A stretch of 12,187 bases of DNA from an uncultured Oscillospiraceae bacterium (lineage in GTDB: Bacteria; Bacillota; Clostridia; Oscillospirales; Oscillospiraceae): assembly GCA_910588455.1 (NCBI GenBank), contig CAJUPG010000064.1:1-12187 (forward strand), read 5' to 3'. The notes under the pieces were generated by a model that did not search any database, was not told the origin of the DNA, and was given only the letters and a program-made list of their open reading frames with translations. Of this stretch, positions 6,846-12,187 are shown piece after piece (position 1 is the first letter of the stretch; the number at the start of each line of letters is the position of its first letter). Made by a program: the position numbers and the translations under genes.

Positions 6846-6894
6846 AACGCAGAAAAACAGGAGCAGCTCAGGGCCGCTCCTGTTTTTCTGCGTT
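6846..6894. terminator. Bidirectional terminator between rnjA and dnaJ
   Basis: A perfect 19-bp inverted repeat (6846-6864 against 6876-6894) has an 11-base loop. The core CAGGAGC/GCTCCTG is flanked by A5 on one side and T5 on the other, so it can terminate in both directions. It lies 20 bases after the rnjA stop and overlaps the TAA of the convergent dnaJ gene (6895-6893). Confidence 0.9.
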
Positions 6895-8041
6895 ATTTAT
6901 GTTTTTTTCCTCTGAAAAAGCCTTTTACGCCCCCTTCGGGGACCTCTTCCCCCATCGCGGCGGCAAAGGCCCGCAGGGCCTCCTTTTGTTCGCCGTTGAG
7001 ATTTGTGGGCACCTGGACCCGCACCGTGACGTACTGATCCCCCCGGCCCCGCCCCCGCAGGGCGGGAATACCCTTCTCCCGCAGGCGGAAGGTGGTGCCC
7101 GTCTGGGTCCCGGCGGGCAGGTCGTACTTCACCTTGCCGTCAATCGTGGGAATCTCCAGCTGGGCCCCCAGCGCCGCCTGGGTGAAGCTCACAGGATGCT
7201 CGTACAGCACGGTGGTCCCATCCCGCTGGAAGAGCTTATGGGGCTTGATGCGCACCCCCACCAGCAGATCGCCGGAGGGCCCGCCGTTGCGCCCCGCGTT
7301 GCCCTGTCCTGGCAGGGAGACGGCCTGGCCGTCGTCGATGCCCGCCGGGATTTTGACCGCCAGCCGCTTCTGCCGCTTAATGCTCCCCGCGCCGCCGCAG
7401 GCTTTGCAGGGGGACTTGATGATCCGTCCGGTGCCCCGGCAGCGGGTGCAGGGGGCGGAGCTGGAAAAGGCCATGCCCCCCATGCGCTGCTGAACCCGGA
7501 CGGTGCCGGTGCCCCGGCAGTCGGGGCAGGACTCCGGGCTGGTGCCCGCTTCGCAGCCGGTGCCCCGGCACTCGTCACAGGGCTCGCTCCGGTTCAGGCT
7601 GATTTCCTTTTCACAGCCGAAGGCCGCCTCCTCAAAGGTCAGCTCCAGGCCGGCCCGGAGGGTCTCCCCCTTCTGGGGACCGGTGCGCCGGCTGGAGGAG
7701 CCCCCGCCAAAGCCGCCGAACCCGCCAAAGCCGCCCAGCAAATCGCCCAGCAGGTCGCCGAAATCTCCAAAGCCGCCGCCGAAGTCTCCGCCGCCCCCAC
7801 CGAAATTGGGGTCCACCCCGGCATGGCCGAACTGGTCGTACCGGGCTTTTTTCTCTTTATCGGTCAAAATGGTGTAGGCCTCATTGACCTCCTTGAATTT
7901 GGCCTCCGCCTCTTTGTCCCCGGGGTTCAGATCCGGGTGGTACTGTTTGGCCAGCTTCCGGTAGGCCCTTTTGATTTCCTCCTCAGAGGCCCCTTTGCTC
8001 AGGCCCAGCACCTCATAAAAATCACGTTTTTGTTCCGCCAT
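6893..8041 (-). CDS. dnaJ: Chaperone protein DnaJ (Hsp40)
   Basis: A 382-residue type I DnaJ, the co-chaperone that delivers clients to DnaK and stimulates its ATPase. The ATG at 8041 (MAEQKRDFYEVLG) is the family-typical start; a longer in-frame form adds 12 unrelated residues and runs into the intergenic hairpin. The J domain is 1-70 with HPD at 35-37. The Gly/Phe-rich region at about 72-115 has repeated GGFGGF units. The zinc-binding region has all four CxxCxGxG motifs (155-162, 172-179, 198-205, 212-219). The substrate-binding C-terminal domains and dimerisation tail follow. The ribosome site is only GGTGA about 7 bases upstream, weaker than that of dnaK. It is last in the heat-shock operon, 72 bases after dnaK, and its stop codon lies in the terminator stem. 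Confidence 0.97.
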   Translation of the reverse strand: MAEQKRDFYEVLGLSKGASEEEIKRAYRKLAKQYHPDLNPGDKEAEAKFKEVNEAYTILTDKEKKARYDQFGHAGVDPNFGGGGGDFGGGFGDFGDLLGDLLGGFGGFGGFGGGSSSRRTGPQKGETLRAGLELTFEEAAFGCEKEISLNRSEPCDECRGTGCEAGTSPESCPDCRGTGTVRVQQRMGGMAFSSSAPCTRCRGTGRIIKSPCKACGGAGSIKRQKRLAVKIPAGIDDGQAVSLPGQGNAGRNGGPSGDLLVGVRIKPHKLFQRDGTTVLYEHPVSFTQAALGAQLEIPTIDGKVKYDLPAGTQTGTTFRLREKGIPALRGRGRGDQYVTVRVQVPTNLNGEQKEALRAFAAAMGEEVPEGGVKGFFRGKKHK

Positions 8042-8073
8042 ATATGCATCACCAGCTTTATAGACAGACATCC

Positions 8074-8102
8074 GCATAGGCGGGACAACGCCCCGCCTAT
8101 GC
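8074..8102 (-). other. Stem-loop in the dnaK-dnaJ gap
   Basis: GCATAGGCGGG (8074-8084) pairs perfectly with CCCGCCTATGC (8092-8102), an 11-bp stem with a 7-base loop, inside the 72-base gap. On the transcribed strand it is not followed by a T run, so it is not a normal terminator. It more likely stabilises or marks a processing end of the dnaK message, which would let dnaK be made in excess of dnaJ. That role is inference. Confidence 0.6.
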
Positions 8103-8113
8103 CTGTGCCTGAA

Positions 8114-9949
8114 TTATTTGTTGTCGTCGTCCACGACCTCATAGTCCGCGTCCACCACGTCGGGGCCCGGGCCGCCCTGGGGCGCGCCGCCCATATCCGG
8201 GCCGCCGGGCTGTCCGCCCTGCTGGGCGTAGAGCTTTTCACTGGCGGCGTAAAAAGCCTTGGTCAACGCCTCTGTGGCGCTCTTGATGGCCTCAGTGTCC
8301 TCCCCCTTCAGGGTCTCCTTCACGTGGTTGACCTCGCTCTCAATGGCGGAGCGGTCGGCGGCGTCCATCTTGCCGCCCATCTCCTCCAGAGCCTTTTCGC
8401 ACTGGAATACCATCTGGTCGGCCTGATTCCGGGTATCGGCGGCCTCCCGGGCCTTCTTGTCCTCCGCAGCAAACTGCTCCGCCTCCCGGACCGCCTTGTC
8501 GATGTCCTCCTTGCTCATGTTGGTAGAGGAGGTGATGGTAATGTGCTGCTCCTTGCCGCTGGCCTTGTCCATAGCGGACACGTTTACAATGCCGTTGGCG
8601 TCGATGTCGAAGGTGACCTCAATCTGGGGCACGCCCCGGCGGGCGGGGGCAATGCCGTCCAGCATGAACCGGGCCAGGGTCTTGTTGTACTGGGCCATTT
8701 CACGCTCGCCCTGGAGCACATGGACCTCCACGGAGGTCTGGTTGTCGGCGGCGGTGGTGAAAATCTGGCTGGCCTTGGTGGGAATACGGGTGTTGCGCTC
8801 AATCACCTTGGTCATTACGTGGCCCATGGTCTCAATGCCCAGGGACAGGGGGGCCACGTCCACCAGCAGCAGCCCCTTCACGTCGCCGGTGAGCACACCG
8901 CCCTGGAGGGCCGCACCCATGGCCACGCACTCGTCGGGGTTGATGCCCTTAAAGCCCTCCCGGCCGGTGATATTCTTCACCGCGTCCTGCACGGCGGGGA
9001 TGCGACTGGAGCCGCCCACCAGCAAAACCTTGTGCAGCTCGCTGGCGCTCAGGCCCGCGTCGCCCATAGCCTGCCGGACGGGGCCCATGGTGGCCTCCAC
9101 CAGATGGTGGGTCAGCTCGTTGAACTTGGCCCGGGTAAGGGTCAGGTCCAGATGCTTGGGGCCGGTGGCGTCGGCGGTGATATAGGGCAGGTTGATGTTG
9201 GTGGTGGTCACGCCGGACAGTTCAATCTTGGCCTTTTCAGCGGCCTCCTTCAGCCGCTGCATGGCAACCTTGTCCCCGGTCAGGTCCACGCCCTCGGCCT
9301 TTTTGAACTCGGCGACCATCCAGTCCATCACGCACTTGTCAAAATCGTCGCCGCCCAGACGGTTGTTGCCGGCGGTGGCCTTGACCTCAATCACGCCGTC
9401 GTCGATCTCCAGGATGGACACGTCGAAGGTGCCGCCGCCCAGGTCGTAGACCATGACCTTCTGGGCCTCTTCCTTGTCCACGCCGTAGGCCAGGGCCGCG
9501 GCGGTGGGCTCGTTGATGATCCGCTTGACCTCCAGACCGGCGATCTTGCCCGCGTCCTTGGTAGCCTGGCGCTGGGCGTCGGTGAAGTAGGCGGGGACGG
9601 TAATCACCGCTTCGGTGACGGGCTGACCCAGATAGGCCTCCGCGTCCGCCTTCAGCTTCTGGAGGACCATGGCAGAAATCTCCTGGGGGGTGTAAGCCTT
9701 GCCGTCGATGTTTACCTTGTAGTCGCTGCCCATCTCCCGCTTGATGGAAATCACGGTGCGGTCGGGGTTGGTGATCGCCTGGCGCTTGGCCACCTGGCCC
9801 ACCATGCGCTCCCCGTCCTTGGAGAAGGCCACGACGGAGGGAGTGGTGCGGTTGCCTTCGGCGTTGGCAATGACAACGGCGTCGCCGCCCTCCATAACGG
9901 AAACACAGCTATTGGTCGTACCTAAGTCGATACCGATAATCTTGGACAT
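8114..9949 (-). CDS. dnaK: Chaperone protein DnaK (Hsp70)
   Basis: A 611-residue Hsp70, the ATP-driven folding chaperone. The ATG at 9949 (MSKIIGIDLGTTNSC) has AGGAGG 8 bases upstream; a longer in-frame start would lie over that site. The ATPase domain shows DLGTTNSC (8-15), catalytic K70, the phosphate-2 motif DLGGGTFDVS (169-178) and VGGSSRIP (311-318). It lacks the extra segment near the N-terminus found in Gram-negative DnaK, as expected for Bacillota. The interdomain linker VDVAPLSLG (363-371) leads into the peptide-binding domain. The helical lid ends in a Gly/Pro/Gln-rich stretch and the acidic tail DYEVVDDDNK. It is third in the hrcA operon, 42 bases after grpE, and controlled by HrcA through CIRCE. 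Confidence 0.98.
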   Translation of the reverse strand: MSKIIGIDLGTTNSCVSVMEGGDAVVIANAEGNRTTPSVVAFSKDGERMVGQVAKRQAITNPDRTVISIKREMGSDYKVNIDGKAYTPQEISAMVLQKLKADAEAYLGQPVTEAVITVPAYFTDAQRQATKDAGKIAGLEVKRIINEPTAAALAYGVDKEEAQKVMVYDLGGGTFDVSILEIDDGVIEVKATAGNNRLGGDDFDKCVMDWMVAEFKKAEGVDLTGDKVAMQRLKEAAEKAKIELSGVTTTNINLPYITADATGPKHLDLTLTRAKFNELTHHLVEATMGPVRQAMGDAGLSASELHKVLLVGGSSRIPAVQDAVKNITGREGFKGINPDECVAMGAALQGGVLTGDVKGLLLVDVAPLSLGIETMGHVMTKVIERNTRIPTKASQIFTTAADNQTSVEVHVLQGEREMAQYNKTLARFMLDGIAPARRGVPQIEVTFDIDANGIVNVSAMDKASGKEQHITITSSTNMSKEDIDKAVREAEQFAAEDKKAREAADTRNQADQMVFQCEKALEEMGGKMDAADRSAIESEVNHVKETLKGEDTEAIKSATEALTKAFYAASEKLYAQQGGQPGGPDMGGAPQGGPGPDVVDADYEVVDDDNK

Positions 9950-9991
9950 AATTTTTTCCTCCTGCATATATGAAATATAGTTTTAACGAAT

Positions 9992-10543
9992 TCAATTTGC
10001 CACTTTCACCATGGCGAAGCGGATTACTTTCTCACCCAGCTGGAAACCGGCCTGGAACACCTCAGCCACCGTGTTCTCCCCAAACTGCTCGTCCTCCACG
10101 TGCATCACCGCGTTGTGGAGGTTGGGGTCGAAGGTCTGGCCCAGGGCGGGGATCTCCGTGACCCCCAGCTGCTCCAGCACGGTTTTGAGCTGGGTCATGG
10201 TCATTTCCACGCCCTTTTTATAGGCTTCGTCGGCGGTCTCCTGCTTCAAGGCCCGTTCCAGATTGTCGTACACCGGCAGGAACTTCTGGGCCGTCTCGCC
10301 CTTCACGTCCGTCCAAATGCTCTCTTTTTCCTTGGCGGTGCGGCGGCGGTAGTTTTCATATTCAGCGGCCAGCCGGAGAAACTGCTCCTTCTGCTGGGCG
10401 TTGACCTGCTTCAGGGCCTCCAGCTCCGCCTGGAGGGAATTTGTTTCCTCCTCCGGAGCGTCCACAACCTCCGGCTCCTCCTGGATCTCGGTCTCAGCCT
10501 CCAGAACCTCCTCCTGAGGGGTCTGCTTCTCTTGTTCGCTCAC
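9992..10543 (-). CDS. grpE: Nucleotide exchange factor GrpE
   Basis: A 183-residue GrpE, the dimeric factor that releases ADP from DnaK. The start is taken as the GTG at 10543 (fMet-SEQEKQ), because AAGGAG sits exactly 8 bases before it. The in-frame ATG at 10561 lies on the wrong side of that site and has no ribosome site of its own. Residues ~1-34 are an acidic disordered tail rich in Glu. About 35-75 is the long coiled-coil helix with LRLAAEYENYRRRTAKE. The C-terminal beta domain ends in the signature region (HNAVMHVED, AEVFQAGFQLGEKVIRFAMVKVAN region). It lies 24 bases after hrcA and 42 before dnaK. Confidence 0.95.
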   Translation of the reverse strand: MSEQEKQTPQEEVLEAETEIQEEPEVVDAPEEETNSLQAELEALKQVNAQQKEQFLRLAAEYENYRRRTAKEKESIWTDVKGETAQKFLPVYDNLERALKQETADEAYKKGVEMTMTQLKTVLEQLGVTEIPALGQTFDPNLHNAVMHVEDEQFGENTVAEVFQAGFQLGEKVIRFAMVKVAN

Positions 10544-10567
10544 ATCAGGCACTCCTTGCATCTATAT

Positions 10568-11644
10568 TCAAGTGGATTCCTCTGAATCCTCCGGGCCGGG
10601 GGCACCGGAGGGCAGTTCCCCCTTGCCGAACATCCGGGTCAGGCTGTCCGCGAAGTAGGACAGCCGGGCGGTCACCTTGGCGTAGTCCATCCGGGTGGGG
10701 CCCACCACGCCGATCACGCCCCGCATATTGTCTCCAATGTCGTAGCTGGCCATCACCACGCTGGTATCCTTCAGCGCCTCATTGACGTTCTCCGGACCGA
10801 TCAAAATGCTCATGTTCTGCCCGGTGTCCAGGGTGGCCGGGAGCTTGGCGGCCCCCTCTTCGTCGGTCAGATAGCTCATCAGGGGTTTTGCTTTGTCCAG
10901 ACTGTGGTACTCCGGGTGCTCCAGCAGGTGGGTGATTCCCGCCGTGTGGGCAATCTGCTGGCGCTGGCCGGAGAGCACCTCCATAGCAAACTCCACCACC
11001 AGGGCAATCAGCTCGTAGGCCCCGGGGGCGGATTTGGCCGCCATGGCGTCCAGGGCGGTGTGCATCTCCTCCAGGGTCAGGCCCAAAAACGAGCTGTTCA
11101 GGATGGTGGAGAGCATTTGCAGCTGGGGCTCGGACAGAGGCTGCTCCACATGGAAGAGCTTGTTTTTCACCACGCTGCTGTCCGTCATGACCACGGCGAT
11201 AAACGCCCGCTGCTCCACCATCAGCAGATCCACCCGCTGGATCGTGGCGGTGCCGCTGCCGGCGGCCAGGGTGAAAACGGGGTAGTCGCTGATCTGGGAC
11301 AAAACCTTGCCCGCCCGGTCGATTACCCGGTCCAGCTCCTCCATTTTCACATTCAGGGCGCTGTTGATCCGCTGGGTCTCCTGAAGGGTCAGCTGGTGCT
11401 CCCCCATCAGCTCGTTGACATACAGCCGGTAGCCCGCGGGGGAGGGGACCCGGCCGGCGGAGGTGTGGGGCTGCTCCAGCAGACCCAGCTCGGTGAGGTC
11501 GGCCATTTCGTTGCGGATGGTGGCGGTAGAGCTGGTCAGGCCGGGGAACTGGGCCACCGCCTTGGAACCCACCGGCTCTGCGGTGGCGATGTAGGTCTCT
11601 ACAATGGCGCGTAAAATCAGCTTTTTGCGCGGCGTCAGCTCCAA
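10568..11644 (-). CDS. hrcA: Heat-inducible transcription repressor HrcA
   Basis: A 358-residue HrcA, which binds CIRCE and represses the class I heat-shock genes; its folding is known to depend on GroEL in Bacillus. The probable start is the TTG at 11644, giving the family-typical opening ELTPRKKLILRAIVETYI, with a G-rich ribosome site (GGGGGGA) about 6 bases upstream. A GTG at 11683 would add 13 residues, but it lies inside the CIRCE operator and beside no spaced ribosome site. The winged helix spans 1-75: TAEPVGSK (21-28), SSTATIRNEMADL (38-50), EQPHTSAGRVPS (57-68), GYRLYV (71-76). A GAF-like domain with an inserted dimerisation segment follows, ending in RMDYAKVTARLSYFAD near the C-terminus. 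It is first gene of the operon hrcA-grpE-dnaK-dnaJ and autoregulated. Confidence 0.95.
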   Translation of the reverse strand: MELTPRKKLILRAIVETYIATAEPVGSKAVAQFPGLTSSTATIRNEMADLTELGLLEQPHTSAGRVPSPAGYRLYVNELMGEHQLTLQETQRINSALNVKMEELDRVIDRAGKVLSQISDYPVFTLAAGSGTATIQRVDLLMVEQRAFIAVVMTDSSVVKNKLFHVEQPLSEPQLQMLSTILNSSFLGLTLEEMHTALDAMAAKSAPGAYELIALVVEFAMEVLSGQRQQIAHTAGITHLLEHPEYHSLDKAKPLMSYLTDEEGAAKLPATLDTGQNMSILIGPENVNEALKDTSVVMASYDIGDNMRGVIGVVGPTRMDYAKVTARLSYFADSLTRMFGKGELPSGAPGPEDSEEST

Positions 11645-11676
11645 GCCTGTTCCCCCCAGTCGTTTTTTTCTCGGTT

Positions 11677-11703
11677 TTAGCACTCCATCTATCTGAGTGC
11701 TAA
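11677..11703. promoter_or_regulatory. CIRCE operator (HrcA binding site)
   Basis: TTAGCACTC (11677-11685), nine bases, GAGTGCTAA (11695-11703): an exact match to the 9-9-9 CIRCE consensus. It begins at about the predicted transcription start of the promoter at 11708-11736 and lies wholly before the TTG start of hrcA. HrcA bound here would block the operon until heat or misfolded protein titrates GroEL. Confidence 0.98.
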
Positions 11704-11707
11704 CGTA

Positions 11708-11736
11708 AGAGTACCACTCCCCCTGGAAATTGTCAA
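11708..11736 (-). promoter_or_regulatory. Promoter of the hrcA-grpE-dnaK-dnaJ operon
   Basis: On the minus strand a perfect -35 TTGACA (11736-11731) is followed by 17 bases and the -10 TACTCT (11713-11708), preceded by TGG as in an extended -10. The -10 is weak (3 of 6), and the strong -35 and TG compensate. The predicted start near 11701 places CIRCE at the first transcribed bases. Confidence 0.75.
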
Positions 11737-11773
11737 TAGTTACTTTATGAATTTATTTTAAACAAAAGAAAAG

Positions 11774-11809
11774 CCGCCCCTCTCCGCAGAAATTTGCAGA
11801 GAGGGGCGG
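11774..11809 (-). terminator. Leftward-acting terminator upstream of the heat-shock promoter
   Basis: CCGCCCCTCTC (11774-11784) pairs with GAGAGGGGCGG (11799-11809); an inner GCA/TGC extends the stem. On the minus strand it is followed by CTTTTCTTTTGTT. It stops transcription arriving from the right just before the hrcA promoter. Confidence 0.8.
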
Positions 11810-11868
11810 GGGGTGCTAATTCATTTGGACAAACGGACCCATACCAGCCTGAAATTGACCTGACGTAC

Positions 11869-11903
11869 AAAAAAGGCGGACCGCTCAGCGGTCCGCCTTT
11901 TTT
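11869..11903. terminator. Bidirectional intrinsic terminator
   Basis: A perfect 17-bp inverted repeat (11869-11885 against 11887-11903) with A6 and T6 ends and a GGCGGACCGCT core; the nominal one-base loop would open to three or more. It works in either direction. It follows the stop of the doubtful ORF at 11902-12162 and is the first of two leftward-acting terminators shielding the heat-shock operon. Confidence 0.88.
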
Positions 11904-12162
11904 ACACAAATTTTTCCATTCGTTTTCCAGCCACCTCCCCCAGGTGTTCCATCAAGCTATGATCCCCATCACAACCAGAAGCAAAACGCCCTACTTTTCG
12001 ATCCGTCACATAGCATCCATCAAAGCAACTCCACGTTCCTGATATGCGTTTAAATTTATTTTCCAACCCCCCCAATGGCCGTACCACTCTAAAACATCTT
12101 ATGTCTATAAGATCATTTTCGGACGTATATATCAGGAGAACATTTGTCAAGGGGGATTTCAC
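11902..12162 (-). CDS. Doubtful 86-codon ORF, unrecognised
   Basis: An open frame from GTG (12162) to TAA (11904-11902). I recognise no domain. The product is of mixed character with three cysteines in the middle, no membrane segment and a charged end (HSLMEHLGEVAGKRMEKFV). For: it stays open for 86 codons, and its stop falls exactly at a strong terminator. Against: there is no ribosome site, the start lies inside the palindrome at 12151-12181, and base composition differs from the neighbouring genes. It may be a decayed gene tail, or the stretch may instead give an untranslated RNA of about 200 bases ending at the terminator. Confidence 0.25.
   Translation of the reverse strand: MKSPLTNVLLIYTSENDLIDIRCFRVVRPLGGLENKFKRISGTWSCFDGCYVTDRKVGRFASGCDGDHSLMEHLGEVAGKRMEKFV
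12096..12113. repeat. Short AT-rich inverted repeat
   Basis: ATCTTAT (12096-12102) and ATAAGAT (12107-12113) are perfect 7-bp arms around a 4-base gap. It could be an operator or a small hairpin. It lies within the doubtful ORF and has no assigned role. Confidence 0.35.
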
Positions 12163-12181
12163 CCAAAAGATGAAATCCCCC
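12151..12181. repeat. 11-bp inverted repeat at the window edge
   Basis: GGGGGATTTCA (12151-12161) and TGAAATCCCCC (12171-12181) are perfect arms around nine bases. Neither strand shows a T run after it, so a normal terminator is unlikely. On the minus strand it is followed at once by a TTGACA (12150-12145), which has no -10 at good spacing. The window ends 6 bases later, so its context is cut off. Confidence 0.5.
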
Positions 12182-12187
12182 TGATAA

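Noticed and set aside
6899..9925. A 1008-codon open frame on the plus strand opposite dnaJ and dnaK
   Set aside because: Long antisense frames opposite dnaK in GC-rich genomes are a known artefact of codon bias. This one crosses two clear genes and the intergenic hairpin, and its translation is low-complexity and matches no family.
11811..11820. GGTGCTAATT resembling half of a CIRCE site
   Set aside because: Only one arm is present, it is imperfect, and it lies beyond the terminator away from the promoter.
11820..11868. Minus-strand frames between the two terminators that could be the tail of a gene
   Set aside because: They are only about 15 codons long and cut off by the strong terminator at 11869-11903; too short to support.
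12122..12150. Leftward promoter starting at TTGACA (12150-12145)
   Set aside because: At 17-base spacing the -10 would be TACGTC. The better TATATA is only 13 bases away, so I do not call it.

Overview
The window looks like chromosomal core DNA from a GC-rich Bacillota, most likely a gut Clostridia of the Oscillospiraceae type (Flavonifractor or Lawsonibacter-like). This is inference from three things. The heat-shock operon hrcA-grpE-dnaK-dnaJ sits behind a perfect CIRCE operator. RNase J is present. Coding DNA is GC-rich while the spacers are AT-rich. No phage, transposase, CRISPR, tRNA or rRNA was seen.

Layout, left to right. Positions 1-343 are an AT-rich spacer with a good leftward promoter (75-103) for a gene outside the window, three TGTAACA copies behind it and several short palindromes. 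A 17-bp terminator (344-380) closes a leftward three-gene unit that reads from right to left: ArsC/Spx-like thioredoxin-fold protein (2066-2398), WYL-domain regulator (1068-2051) and OmpR-type response regulator (380-1030). Its start region shares a 50-bp promoter zone with a divergent rightward gene (2602-4878). That gene encodes a nucleotidyltransferase, a left-handed beta helix and a phosphomannomutase-like domain fused together, and the mutase part has lost its catalytic loops. After it comes a 298-bp spacer with an extended -10 promoter and strongly self-complementary DNA, then RNase J (5177-6826). A 19-bp bidirectional terminator separates rnjA from the convergent heat-shock operon.

The leftward heat-shock operon (11736 to 6846) is complete. 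It has a TTGACA promoter, CIRCE, hrcA (probable TTG start), grpE (probable GTG start), dnaK, an intergenic stem-loop and dnaJ. HrcA represses its own operon through CIRCE, and DnaK, DnaJ and GrpE form the Hsp70 folding machine. Two leftward-acting terminators upstream (11774-11809 and 11869-11903) insulate the operon from transcription arriving from the right. The last ~280 bases are lower in GC and hold only a doubtful 86-codon ORF and two palindromes.

Most of the window is housekeeping. The points that deserve a second look are the response regulator without a phosphoacceptor aspartate, the inactive-looking mutase domain, the alternative-fold RNA region before rnjA, and the repeat-bearing spacer at the left end.
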